Origin: Streptomyces scopuliridis RB72
GTDB lineage: Bacteria; Actinomycetota; Actinomycetes; Streptomycetales; Streptomycetaceae
Direction of reading: 5' to 3'
Length of the DNA stretch: 39,086 bases
Assembly (NCBI RefSeq): GCF_000718095.1
Contig: NZ_JOEI01000041.1
Location: 1-39,086 of the forward strand
Of the stretch, positions 1 to 8,731 are shown in pieces; within the stretch, counting starts at the first letter, position 1, and each line of letters starts with the position of its first letter. The translations under genes were made by a program, and so were the position numbers. The notes beneath the pieces were generated by a model. It did no database searches and was not told the origin of the DNA. It was given only the letters and a program-made list of their open reading frames with translations.

Positions 1-185
1 AAAGCCCGGTCTTCCGGAGCGAACTTCACCCGGTCCGGACCGAGCTGCCGTTCGAGGACGGTGATCTGGTGGCGCAGGGCGAGGATCTCCGTGTCCTTGC
101 CGCGGTCGCTCATCGGTAACAGCCGCAGGGCGGCGAACGCGTTGGTGACGGTCAGGTAAGCGAGACGAAGCAACACGACTGTCAT
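1..185 (-). CDS. IS3-type transposase/integrase, N-terminal end (partial)
   Basis: On the minus strand an ATG at 185-183 opens a frame that runs off the left edge of the window. It encodes about 61 residues beginning MTVVLLRLAYLTV and continuing into an EILALRHQITVLERQLG stretch. That N-terminus is typical of the single-ORF integrase-core (rve, IS3-like) transposases common in Streptomyces. Only this helical N-terminal part is visible, and the DDE catalytic core would lie outside the window. The neighbouring 1.4 kb holds two other decayed transposases, so this may be a remnant too. Family assignment rests on recalled similarity, and intactness cannot be judged. Confidence 0.6.
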   Translation of the reverse strand, partial: MTVVLLRLAYLTVTNAFAALRLLPMSDRGKDTEILALRHQITVLERQLGPDRVKFAPEDRA

Positions 186-218
186 CCTGCCGCACCGCCG
201 GACAAGCCCCTGAGCTGC

Positions 219-1031
219 ATGGATAACATTCCCGGCAGGCACACACCTGGGCCGGGCGGCATGCCCGAAGGCGAGGCCGTGCATGCCCTGACCCGCACGG
301 GCCGGAGTCACAGCTCGGTGGCACGGGAGCTCGGCCTGGACCGTCGCACGGTACGCAAGTATGCCCGGGCCCGCAGCTGGCAAGAAGTGATGCGCCGCCC
401 GCCCCGCAAGCGCTCCACTCTGGACCCCTACCTCGACTACCTGCAACAACGCTGGGACGAGGGACAGCACAGCGCGACGATCCTGCACGAGGAACTCCGG
501 AGCAAGAGCTACCTCGGCCATTACTTGCGCGTGAAAATGGCTGTCGCACCGCTGCGACGGGGCCTGCCCCTGGACGAGCCACGCGAGCGATCGCCCTCCC
601 TGCGCGAAGCCGCCCGCTGGATCACTACCCATCCGGGCCGCAGCAGCCCACACATCAACGACTGACTGCCCCGACTCCTCGATCCCTGCTCTGAACTCCG
701 GCATACCCACGACCTGGTCCGCCGGTTCGTCGGCATGGTCGACAACCGTGACGCCACAGCCTTGCCAGGCTGGCTCGACGACCTTTCAAACAGCGGACTG
801 GCCCCTCTCGCCGGCCTCGCCGGAGCCCTGCACGAGGACCAGCGCGCTGTCGCTCAGGGAATCACAACCCCTTACAACTCCGGGGTCGTCGAAGGCCGTA
901 TCACCGACGTCAAGCTGCAGAAACGCCTGATGGCCGGACGCGCCGGCGTCCCGCTCCTCCGTCACCGCGTCGTCCTGATCGCCCACTTCCGCCGCCGCTA
1001 CGCGGACCGGCCGACCGTCCTTCCGAGATGA
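219..1031 (+). pseudogene. ISL3-family transposase remnant with in-frame stop
   Basis: One reading frame runs from about 219 to the stop at 1031, interrupted by a single in-frame TGA at 663-665. The first half has an inserted helix-turn-helix (SVARELGLDRRTVRKYARA) and an LDPYLDYLQQRWDEG motif. Both fit the middle of ISL3-family transposases. The second half has the C-terminal signature: a LPGWLDDL segment, TTPYNSGVVEGRITDVK and LMAGRAGVPLLRHRVVL. The N-terminal zinc-ribbon and first catalytic region are absent, and the conserved NGRTEG-like motif has diverged. The element is therefore truncated and nonsense-mutated and should not transpose. The second half taken alone would be a shadow gene starting at 735. 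Confidence 0.75.
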
Positions 1032-1064
1032 TCTACGGCTACGAAAATCTTCCCAGAGCCAGAC

Positions 1065-1325
1065 AAGGTCGTACGCCAACAGCCCTCGGACAACACGTAG
1101 TAGAAGGGCTTCCAGTAGTCCGAGGCCGCCTCGATCACCATCAGCGTCACCTGTGCGGCGGGCAGGTGATCCCGCAGGGCGAGGACCGCTTTCGTTGTCG
1201 ATCCCCACGTCGTGGTCCCGGTCGTGAAGGACCCCCGCCTTTTCGTACTCGGGGTGCGGACGCACGCCTTGCGTCCTTTTTGCTGATGTCGAGGCCGGCG
1301 CAGCGTTCGTGCAACACGTCCACGG
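1065..1325 (-). pseudogene. IS110-family transposase N-terminal remnant
   Basis: Read from about 1325 downward, the minus strand encodes VDVLHERCAGLDISKKDA. After a one-base frame change near 1272 it continues as ACVRTPSTKRRGSFTTGTT, then LALRDHLPAAQVTLMVIEAA, then SDYWKPFYYVLSEG. This is the RuvC-like (DEDD) N-terminal domain of IS110-type transposases. It carries the first Asp (GLDISKKD) and the IEAxSDYWKP motif. The C-terminal serine-containing domain is absent. The piece is frameshifted and truncated, with no intact ORF in a single frame. The function is dead; the family call is confident from the motif order. Confidence 0.65.
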
Positions 1326-1610
1326 CCTCTTGCTCCCTCCCTGGCGGACGGACCCGTTGTATGCCGTTCCGGGAGGGCCAGGGTGAATCAGGAATTCTAA
1401 CGCACGTGCTTCACAGCAACACTCCACGGTCCCGTGGACGGCCCCCAGCACCACGCTGACCTGCGAGCTCACCGGCATCACAGAGGCATCGGTTTCGGCC
1501 GGAACGAACCCCACCACGATCCCGAACCGGCAACAGCCCACGTCAGGGCAGACGCCTCCGTTGGTAACGGTCTGGCTCCGCCCGGCGTAGACAGACGGAA
1601 GACAGCCGTG

Positions 1611-1656
1611 CGCCCGGCGCGGCCACTCCCCCGGAAGGGGAGGTCCGCACCGGGCG
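1611..1656 (-). terminator. Compound GC-rich hairpin after the immunity gene
   Basis: Outer arms 1611-1624 and 1643-1656 pair with two mismatches. An inner 6-bp stem (1626-1631 with 1637-1642) has a 5-nt loop. The hairpin begins 10 nt beyond the immunity-gene stop on the minus strand, where an intrinsic terminator is expected. There is no clear U-tract, which is usual for Streptomyces. Confidence 0.65.
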
Positions 1657-1665
1657 CGTCGGATA

Positions 1666-2019
1666 CTACGGGGCCTCGGCGCTGACCTGAATCACCCGCG
1701 CTTTGGCAATCCCCAGGACCTCAACGATCCGACCGGCGGCCTCCACGGAGAAGAGGCCCCTGGTCACGCTGAGGATGAATCCTGGTGCAGGAGGATGGTG
1801 CACCTCCCGCTGCAGGAAGAACGCCTCCCCATCCGCCGGGGAGAAGGCGAAGCAAACCCACTCTGCGAGGGCGTCGTGGACGGTCTCCGGATCGCCCCAA
1901 CGCTCCTCCAGAGCCGCGCGATCAACGTCGACCTGAGCGAGAAACTTCATGTCGCCAAGGAGGACATCCCGTTCGGAAATCCTCTTCAACTCTGCTGCTT
2001 CCAGCTCTCTCGGATCCAT
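1666..2019 (-). CDS. Probable immunity protein for the RHS toxin
   Basis: The 117-residue product begins MDPRELEAAELKRISERD and has no signal peptide or membrane segment. It is acidic overall, as many cytosolic immunity proteins are. The ATG lies 2 nt after the TAA of the RHS gene (stop 2024-2022, start 2019-2017), so the two are almost certainly co-transcribed and coupled. A small cytoplasmic protein directly behind an RHS toxin tail is the standard position for the cognate immunity protein. I do not recognise its family. Longer upstream open frames reach into the RHS gene and are ignored because that region is coding in another frame. The immunity role is inferred from position alone. Confidence 0.8.
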   Translation of the reverse strand: MDPRELEAAELKRISERDVLLGDMKFLAQVDVDRAALEERWGDPETVHDALAEWVCFAFSPADGEAFFLQREVHHPPAPGFILSVTRGLFSVEAAGRIVEVLGIAKARVIQVSAEAP

Positions 2020-2021
2020 GC

Positions 2022-5000
2022 TTACCGCACCTCTGTGATGATGATCGGAATAGAGGCCCAGTCGTCGCCGTCCTTGGTGAAGGAGCGGACGTCGGCCTCG
2101 ACATCGGCCTCCCAGGAAGCGTATCCGGGCGGAGTGCTGCCCTGGGGCTTGGGTTTCACGGTGGTGTAGAACTCCAGGCTTCCCGGTTTGGCGTTCGTCG
2201 GGATCGGGCCTCGGTGCGCCTGGGCCGTGGCGTTGCCGCCCCATCTCGGGGTCACGCCCCACAGTTCGCCGGACTCGACGATGGCCCGCGCGTCGTCCGC
2301 CGTCTGGGTCGGCGAGGAGAGCCGGTGGAACGGGCCGTACAGGGTCACCGGGCCATCCGGCAGGCTCTTGCCCGCGGTCAGTACCTTGGTCCCGGCCGCG
2401 ACGGTCGCGCCGCCGACTGCCAGGCTTCCGCCGGAGGCGCCGCCGGTCGCCATTTCCGCGATTTCCGCAGCGCATACTGGGGCTGTGGCCAGGCATCCTT
2501 CGGCCAGGACGATGGCGGCCGGGGCAAGTATCACGGCCGCCGCCACGACTGTGATGGCGCCGAGTACAACTTTCTGCCAGGTTGCGAGCTTCCCTGTGTC
2601 TGGCAGGTCGTTGGCGTTCGGGTCGTACTGGGGGTTGGTTCCCATGGCCCAGCAGGCGTTGCAGTAGCCGTCGTCCTTCTTGGGCTTTGGGTCAGGTCCC
2701 TTCTTGAACACGATCTTCGCTGTGGTTGCGCCGCTGGTCTGGGTGACCGTGGTGGTCATGGTGCCGCTTCCGGCGGTGCCGTTTTTCTTCGCGTACTGGA
2801 ACTTTTGGGTGTAGGTCTTTGTGTACGACCACTTCCAGCCGTTCTTGCTCTTGGTCCAGGTCTCGGTGCCACCGTTGCAGGAGCTTGAGGAGCCACCGCA
2901 CGCGCCGTCGGGGCGGAGCCCGGTGGGGTCGGACTTGGTGACCGGGGTGTTGTTGGCGTAGGCGTAGCCGTTGAGGGACTCGTGGTCGTTGGGGGTGAGG
3001 ACGGGGTCGAGGGAGAGGAAGCGTCCGGTGGCCGGGTCGTACTCGCGGGCGCCGATGTGGGTGAGTCCGGTGTCGGCGTCGGCGGGTTTGCCGAGGAAGC
3101 CCTTGTCGTCGGGCCAGGCCGACGGAGTCGTGCCGCGAGCCTCGCCGAAGGGCTTGGTGTAGCGGCGGGTGACGGCCTGGGTGGTGGCGTCCACCGTTAT
3201 CGAGGCGGTGCCGTGGTGGTCGTCGACCATCCAGGACAGGCTGGTCTCGGTGCGGACGGCGGTGGCGTCGCCGGCCGGGTAGTAGCGCTGGGCGGTGAAC
3301 TTTTTGGCGGCCGTGTCGTAGTGGAGTTCCTGGCCGGCCAGGTAGAGGACGCTCTTGGAGGGACCGCGGCGGATCAGGAGTTCGCCGTTGGCGTCGTAAA
3401 GGTAGTCGGTGGTCTTGGTGCCTTCGGTGAGGCGGGTGAGTTCTCCTTCGATGTCCCAGGTGAGGCTCTGCGCGGTGCCGGTGGGGGCGTAGCGCTTGGT
3501 GGTGTTGCCCTGTTCGTCGTAGGCGTACGGCTTGGCGGTGCCGCCGTTGACGCTGACGGAGGTCAGGGTGTGGGGCTGGCCGGTGCCGGAGGTGTTGACC
3601 GCCGGGTAGCTGTAGGCGGTGGTGGTGTTACCGGCGGCTTTGTGTTCGGTCTGGGTGTCGCGCAGGCCGCCGGGCTTGTAGGTCCAGCTGGTCCAGTACG
3701 GGGCGGGGCCACCGAGGGCGCTCGCCGAGCGGGCAGTCGCGCAGTCGGCCGAGGACGGGGTCCAGGCTTCGGTGAGCCGGCGGTAGCCGTCGTAGGTGAA
3801 GCACTGGGTGTCTTTGCCGTTGGCGCTGTCGGTGATCGACTTGACGTTGCCGGTGGCGTCGTAGACGTAGTCGACGTCGTTGGTGTAGCCGGTGTTGGTC
3901 TGGTCGACGGTGTGGGTGTTGGCCAGTCGGCGGGTGCCGTCCTCGTAGCGGTTGAGGATCTGGAGTTGCTTGGCGCCGGTGGAGGTGCCCAGGCGGGTCT
4001 CCTCGGTCTCGCCGTACGGGGAGTAGCCGATGTTCTGGACGTAGTCGGTCATGCCGTCGGTGCCGGTGAGCATGCCGAGGCTGTTGTAGCTGTTGGCCAC
4101 GGTCTCGGCGGGCAGGCCGGCCATCGCGGGCATCGAGGTGGACTGGACGGTGCCGTCGATGTTGTAGACGGAGGAGGTGGTGAAGGTCTGCGGAGCGCCG
4201 GCGGTGACCAGGGGGTCGGTGGCGGCGATGACGGTCTTGGTGCCCTTCGGGCGGCCGAGCGCGTCGTAGCCGGTGACGACCTGGGAGTAGATCTTGCCGG
4301 TGGTGCCGCCGACGTACCGGATCGAGGCGGTCGGCTGTCCCTTGGCGAGGGTGTCGTAGGTGAACTTGGTCAGCTGGTGGGCGTTGTCCTTCACCCCGTC
4401 CCAGGTGCCGGTCTTGCGGCCGAGCTCGTCGTAGTCGGTGATCAGGGTGCGGGAGACACCGTCGAGGGTCGTCGTGGTGGACACCGGCTGGTCGGCGTCG
4501 TTGTAGGCGGTGGTGACGGTGCCCTGGTCGGGGTCGGTGGAGGTGGTCTTGCGGCCGCGTAGGTCGTAGTCGTACGTCCAGACCGCCTCGTCCGGTCCGG
4601 TCATCTTCTTGAGCTGGCCGCCGGGGGTGTACTCGTACAGGGTGCGGGTGTAGTCGCTGCCGGCCGGGACGGGGCCGCCGTACTCACGGCGCTCGGTGAT
4701 CCGGCCGCGGGCGTCGACGAGCGTCAGGGTGCCGGTGCCGCCCTCGGCGGCGGTGACAGCGGTGCGGTCGCCCTGCTCGTCGGTCTTGGTGCGCCACTTC
4801 TCCTGGTCGTAGACCCGGAAGATCGATTCGGTGGCGCGGCCGGCGGCGTCGAAGAGTGTCTCGGTGGAGGCGGGGACGGAGCCGGGGTAGGTGTTGGCCA
4901 GGGTTCCGGAGGGCGCGTTGTTGTCGTGGACCTGCCCGTTGGAGATGTGGGCCAGGCCGCGGTCGTCGTAGAGGGTTTCGGAGATCACCCGGCCGCCGTT

Positions 5001-8000
5001 CGGCGCGGGGGTCTGCTTCTGGCGGGAGCGCAGCAGGCTGTCGAAGATTTCGTAGGAGCTGTTGTAGGTCTTGCCGTCGGCCTTGAGGGCGTCGGTGCGG
5101 ACCCAGGTCTCCTTGTCGTTGTTGATGCTGTAGGCGTAGACGATGCTGGCGGCGTCGCCGAGGGCGCGGGAGCGGTCCGGCTTCCAGACCGACCGCAGGC
5201 GGCCGAGCGCGTCGAAGGACCACTCGGTGATGTTGCCGTTGGCGTCGGTGGTCTTGGTGGCCGTGCCCCAGGCCGGGTCCACCTCGGTGGTGGAGGTGTA
5301 GAGCTTGGGGTCGGTGGTGGTCTTGGACGTCAGCGGGCCGTAGCCGGTGTCGTCGGGGACGTAGGTGGTCTTGACCGTACGGTTGAGGGCGTTGGTCGCG
5401 GTGAGCGGGCGGCCCAGCTTGTCGTAGGTGGAGCTGGAGACCTGCTGGTAGACGGGCTTCTTGTCGAGCTCGCCGTAGCTTGCCAGCCGGAAGGATGCGG
5501 TGATGTCGCCCTTGGTGGGTGCCACCCCGACCGCTTGGTCGTCGTAGGCCAAAGTGATGTCGGAGAGGACGTCGTCGGGGATCACCGGGGTGGTCGCGCA
5601 GGGAACCGAGTAGGTCTCGGTGCGCGAGACGGTATTCACCTGCCAGGCCGAGGTGTTGCGGGCATAGCTGGTCCGCACGCAGGACTCGTCGCCGGTCTTT
5701 GCGGCGTCGCCGCTGTCCTCAACGGTGATCGGCATGCCGTACGTGGTGTCGTACGTGGTCTTCTGCTTGACCGTGCGGGTGCCGGTGGAGGTCTTGGTGC
5801 GGGTGGTGGTCTCGCCGGCCTGGACGATCCAGCCTTCGGTGGTGCCCCAGCTGTAGGTGTGGCTGCCGGTCTTGTGGGACCAGGGGGTGTTGATGGTGCC
5901 GCTGAGCTCCTCGGTGCCGTTGTAGACGATGGTCTCGCGGACGAAGCCGGCGTACTGGCGGGAGTCGTCGAGGGCGGTGCCGGCGGAGTCGGTGACCTTC
6001 TCCACCCGGGCGGTGCCGTCGAGTTCCTTCTCGCCGTTCAGGCCGCGCATGTACAGCGTGGATTTCTTGGAGCGCGGTCCCTCGGAGTCGCCGGAGGTCT
6101 CCACGACCTGGCCGTAGCCGCGCCACTGCGACCAGGTGCGGTTGGACGGCTTGGTCAGGCCCTCGTCGTCGGCGTAGGCCCAGCCGGCGCCGCCCTGGTA
6201 GTCGTAGTAGGTCTCGCCGGTGTCGCCGTGGCCGTAGGGGTCGTCCTGGAAGACGGAGGTGACCACGTACTTGTGGAACCAGTCGGTGACCGGCTCGGCG
6301 CCGGACTGGGACCACTTGACCGGGAAGCAGCGGCGGGTGTTCTTGTCGACGCCCGCCGGCATGCTGCTGCCCCACACGCAGTCGGGGTCGGAGTAGTTGG
6401 CGGTGAGGGTGGAGCCGGTCTCGGACTTGATCGTGCGCACGCGCCACTTGATGTAGCGCAGGGTGTCCGGGCCGCTGCCCTCGACGTGGTTGGGCAGCTG
6501 GATGCCGCCGAAGACGACCGGCGGCATGGCGGCCGCGGTGGTGTTGGCCTTGCCGGTGTTCTGGATGGACTTCAGCCACAGACTTGCCGAGGAGGCGTCA
6601 CCGGTGTCGGGGAAGTCCTGCTCCAGGTGCCAGGTGTCCACGTCCCGCTGGGTGGTGCCGGTGCCGGTCCACACGGAGGTGGTGATGTCGGTGAGGCGCT
6701 TACGGGTGAAGAAGGCCGGGCCGATCTGAGTGGTGCACTTGGTGCCGGACGCGCAGATCATGTCGAAAGGCACGTCGGGCCAGTTGGCCTTGGTGTCCTT
6801 GGTCAGGCTGGAGCAGCCGCCCGATACGACGCAACGCTCGGCGTAGGTGAAGCGGACCTGCTGGGCCGCGGGCTTGGCGTAGAGCAGGTCGCTGCGCAGG
6901 CCGTAGTCGATGCGGTTGAGGTAACCGCCGCGGGTGTAGCCGGTGCCATTGACGGCGGTGTCGGCGTTCTTGGAGTAGTAGTTCGTCTCCCGGCCGTACC
7001 AGTACGTGGAGGCGTTGCCGTGGGTGTCCACGACGTAGTCCAGGTTCCAGCGCCAGGCCTGGTTGCAGAAGGAGTCGGCGAAGCCGGTGGACTTGTAGCA
7101 AGGCTCACCGGAGTCGTCGCCGACGACCGGAACGGTCCACACCGAGTTGGTGACCGGGTCGTCGTCGGCGGTGTCGGTGGTGCCCTTGTCGCTCCAGCCG
7201 GGCATCCGGTGCTTGCCGAAAAAGTACTGGTTGCCGGACGCGTCGGTGACCTTCCAGTACTCGGTGTTGTTGTCGCCGTTGCCGGTGGCGCCGGTCAGGT
7301 GCTCGACGCGGCTACCGTCCTCGTTCTTCACCTTCCACGAACCGCCGGACGCCTCGGACAGGGCCGCGGCGTCGCAGGCCGCCTTGTCGGCACAGGTGTT
7401 GACCAGCTCGACGGCTTTGCCGTTGAGGACCAGGGTGGCGTTGGCGTACTTCCAGCACAGGTCGCCCTTGCCGGACTGACCGTCGTCCTTGCAGGAGCCG
7501 TACTTGCGCTCGATGTAGGACTCGGTGATCGAGAAGCCCTCGCCGATCACGGAAGTCTGGTTGTTCTCCCCGGCCGTGCGGCCGTCCACCGAAGCGGAGT
7601 TGTAGGAGATGGACAGGTTCGGGGACGGGCCCGCGGTCGCCGGGGGAACTCGCAGCGGGTAATTCCAGGTGAAGTCTCCCGTGCTGCCCCCGGCCTCCCA
7701 CGTCGCGGTCGGGGACAGCGGGGTGGCGCTGTAGTCGCCCCCGCCGCCCGAGCTGTCGGCCGCCGCCGCCAGCAGCATCGGGGTGCCGGCCGCGAGGGCG
7801 CGGGCGGAGACAGTTCCCGTCAGGGTCTGGGACTCCGCGTCGTTGTCCGCGCCCGCCACGGGGCTCTGGGTACGGCAGGACTTCTTCTGCGGGGTGGTCA
7901 GCGCACACGCCGGGAGCGTCACCAGGCTCAGACGGGGACCGAAGTTGCCGCCGTAGACGTCGCTGAAGGACGAGTAGTCCAGGGAGACCCGGAGGCTGTC

Positions 8001-8561
8001 GGTGTCACTGGCGGAGTCCCCGCCCGCGGTTCCCGCCGGGTCGACGGTGAGCAGGACGCCGTTGACACCCGCCTTCTTCGCCGCCGACTGGGGGTGGACG
8101 CTGAGCGCCACCTCCTCGGCCCTACCGGTGGCCTTCGCCTCCGTCTTGCTCTTGGCCGGCTTGGGTGCAGGGGCGGCGGGCTGCTGGGCCAGCTTCACGC
8201 CGAGCCCGCCGACGGTGACAGCGGCCGTGCCGGTCGCCGCGACCTCGGCGGTGGCCTTCCCGGACTTCGGCCACGCGGCTTTCTTCAGCCGCTCACGGGT
8301 CTCTTGGGAGGCGGGGACGGCCTTGTCCTTCGGGGCCTTGGACGTGCTCGGCTTGAGCACACCGACCTTGTCGATCTTCGCGTCGGGCCGGTCCTCCAAC
8401 TGCTTGCGCGCTGCCGGGGACTGGGCCTGGGCGGCGAAGTCGTAGCCCGAGGGAACCACGACTTGTGGCAGGAGGGAGAGGGAGACGAGGAGTGCGCCAC
8501 GGCCGAGCCAGCGGCGTATGACCGCCCCTGGCAAGCGCGTGCGGAAGGGTATTGAAGACAC
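2022..8561 (-). CDS. Secreted RHS/YD-repeat polymorphic toxin
   Basis: A 2179-residue protein. The basic start plus a hydrophobic run (GRGALLVSLSLLPQVVV) looks like a Sec signal. A long extracellular beta-rich region follows, then many YD repeats (for example YDALGRPKGTKT and YDELGRKTGTWDG). The RHS-associated core comes next: THIGAREYDPATGRFLSLDP, ending in DPTGL at about residue 1882. The remaining 297 residues are the variable tail. It has a Cys-containing spacer, a hydrophobic segment around tail residues 116-140 (VVLGAITVVAAAVILAP), and a final domain of about 110 residues. That domain holds FHRLSS, ADDARAIVESGELWG and LEFYTTVKP. The RHS core normally forms a shell that encloses and autoproteolytically releases the tail. 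The H..S / FYTT pattern faintly recalls ADP-ribosyltransferase-type toxins, but I cannot assign the activity. An immunity-like gene follows after 2 nt. Confidence 0.93.
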   Translation of the reverse strand: MSSIPFRTRLPGAVIRRWLGRGALLVSLSLLPQVVVPSGYDFAAQAQSPAARKQLEDRPDAKIDKVGVLKPSTSKAPKDKAVPASQETRERLKKAAWPKSGKATAEVAATGTAAVTVGGLGVKLAQQPAAPAPKPAKSKTEAKATGRAEEVALSVHPQSAAKKAGVNGVLLTVDPAGTAGGDSASDTDSLRVSLDYSSFSDVYGGNFGPRLSLVTLPACALTTPQKKSCRTQSPVAGADNDAESQTLTGTVSARALAAGTPMLLAAAADSSGGGGDYSATPLSPTATWEAGGSTGDFTWNYPLRVPPATAGPSPNLSISYNSASVDGRTAGENNQTSVIGEGFSITESYIERKYGSCKDDGQSGKGDLCWKYANATLVLNGKAVELVNTCADKAACDAAALSEASGGSWKVKNEDGSRVEHLTGATGNGDNNTEYWKVTDASGNQYFFGKHRMPGWSDKGTTDTADDDPVTNSVWTVPVVGDDSGEPCYKSTGFADSFCNQAWRWNLDYVVDTHGNASTYWYGRETNYYSKNADTAVNGTGYTRGGYLNRIDYGLRSDLLYAKPAAQQVRFTYAERCVVSGGCSSLTKDTKANWPDVPFDMICASGTKCTTQIGPAFFTRKRLTDITTSVWTGTGTTQRDVDTWHLEQDFPDTGDASSASLWLKSIQNTGKANTTAAAMPPVVFGGIQLPNHVEGSGPDTLRYIKWRVRTIKSETGSTLTANYSDPDCVWGSSMPAGVDKNTRRCFPVKWSQSGAEPVTDWFHKYVVTSVFQDDPYGHGDTGETYYDYQGGAGWAYADDEGLTKPSNRTWSQWRGYGQVVETSGDSEGPRSKKSTLYMRGLNGEKELDGTARVEKVTDSAGTALDDSRQYAGFVRETIVYNGTEELSGTINTPWSHKTGSHTYSWGTTEGWIVQAGETTTRTKTSTGTRTVKQKTTYDTTYGMPITVEDSGDAAKTGDESCVRTSYARNTSAWQVNTVSRTETYSVPCATTPVIPDDVLSDITLAYDDQAVGVAPTKGDITASFRLASYGELDKKPVYQQVSSSTYDKLGRPLTATNALNRTVKTTYVPDDTGYGPLTSKTTTDPKLYTSTTEVDPAWGTATKTTDANGNITEWSFDALGRLRSVWKPDRSRALGDAASIVYAYSINNDKETWVRTDALKADGKTYNSSYEIFDSLLRSRQKQTPAPNGGRVISETLYDDRGLAHISNGQVHDNNAPSGTLANTYPGSVPASTETLFDAAGRATESIFRVYDQEKWRTKTDEQGDRTAVTAAEGGTGTLTLVDARGRITERREYGGPVPAGSDYTRTLYEYTPGGQLKKMTGPDEAVWTYDYDLRGRKTTSTDPDQGTVTTAYNDADQPVSTTTTLDGVSRTLITDYDELGRKTGTWDGVKDNAHQLTKFTYDTLAKGQPTASIRYVGGTTGKIYSQVVTGYDALGRPKGTKTVIAATDPLVTAGAPQTFTTSSVYNIDGTVQSTSMPAMAGLPAETVANSYNSLGMLTGTDGMTDYVQNIGYSPYGETEETRLGTSTGAKQLQILNRYEDGTRRLANTHTVDQTNTGYTNDVDYVYDATGNVKSITDSANGKDTQCFTYDGYRRLTEAWTPSSADCATARSASALGGPAPYWTSWTYKPGGLRDTQTEHKAAGNTTTAYSYPAVNTSGTGQPHTLTSVSVNGGTAKPYAYDEQGNTTKRYAPTGTAQSLTWDIEGELTRLTEGTKTTDYLYDANGELLIRRGPSKSVLYLAGQELHYDTAAKKFTAQRYYPAGDATAVRTETSLSWMVDDHHGTASITVDATTQAVTRRYTKPFGEARGTTPSAWPDDKGFLGKPADADTGLTHIGAREYDPATGRFLSLDPVLTPNDHESLNGYAYANNTPVTKSDPTGLRPDGACGGSSSSCNGGTETWTKSKNGWKWSYTKTYTQKFQYAKKNGTAGSGTMTTTVTQTSGATTAKIVFKKGPDPKPKKDDGYCNACWAMGTNPQYDPNANDLPDTGKLATWQKVVLGAITVVAAAVILAPAAIVLAEGCLATAPVCAAEIAEMATGGASGGSLAVGGATVAAGTKVLTAGKSLPDGPVTLYGPFHRLSSPTQTADDARAIVESGELWGVTPRWGGNATAQAHRGPIPTNAKPGSLEFYTTVKPKPQGSTPPGYASWEADVEADVRSFTKDGDDWASIPIIITEVR

Positions 8562-8681
8562 GGTGAATTCCCGGTTCTCGGATATGGGAAGGAGGCGCTC
8601 GGGCGGCGTCGGCGCCCGAGAACGACGGATCTCCTCGGCGCATCCGCAAAGACGCGCGGAGTGTGTTTCGAGCAGAACGGG

Positions 8682-8729
8682 GCGGGTCGGGACAGGGCGG
8701 GCGACGAGGCCCGCCCTGTCCCGACCCGC
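8682..8729 (-). terminator. 21-bp perfect hairpin between the LamG and RHS genes
   Basis: Arms 8682-8702 and 8709-8729 are perfectly complementary over 21 bp around a 6-nt loop. The structure starts 3 nt past the TAA (8734-8732) of the LamG gene. It looks like an intrinsic terminator or attenuator. If so, the RHS gene needs readthrough or its own promoter in the roughly 120 nt left before its start at 8561. Confidence 0.8.
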
Positions 8730-8731
8730 TG

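Noticed and set aside
786..1541. 251-codon minus-strand frame overlapping the ISL3 remnant
   Set aside because: Only its middle third shows a transposase (IS110) trace, and that is in a different frame. The rest is unrelated filler.
2982..4562. 526-codon plus-strand frame opposite the RHS gene
   Set aside because: Same cause: the product is a Gly/Val-rich shadow with no motif and no ribosome site.
4926..8555. 1209-codon plus-strand open frame opposite the RHS gene
   Set aside because: It is the mirror image of the RHS coding frame. Its product is a low-complexity Gly/Val/Ala-rich sequence with no domain. High-GC DNA keeps antisense frames open.
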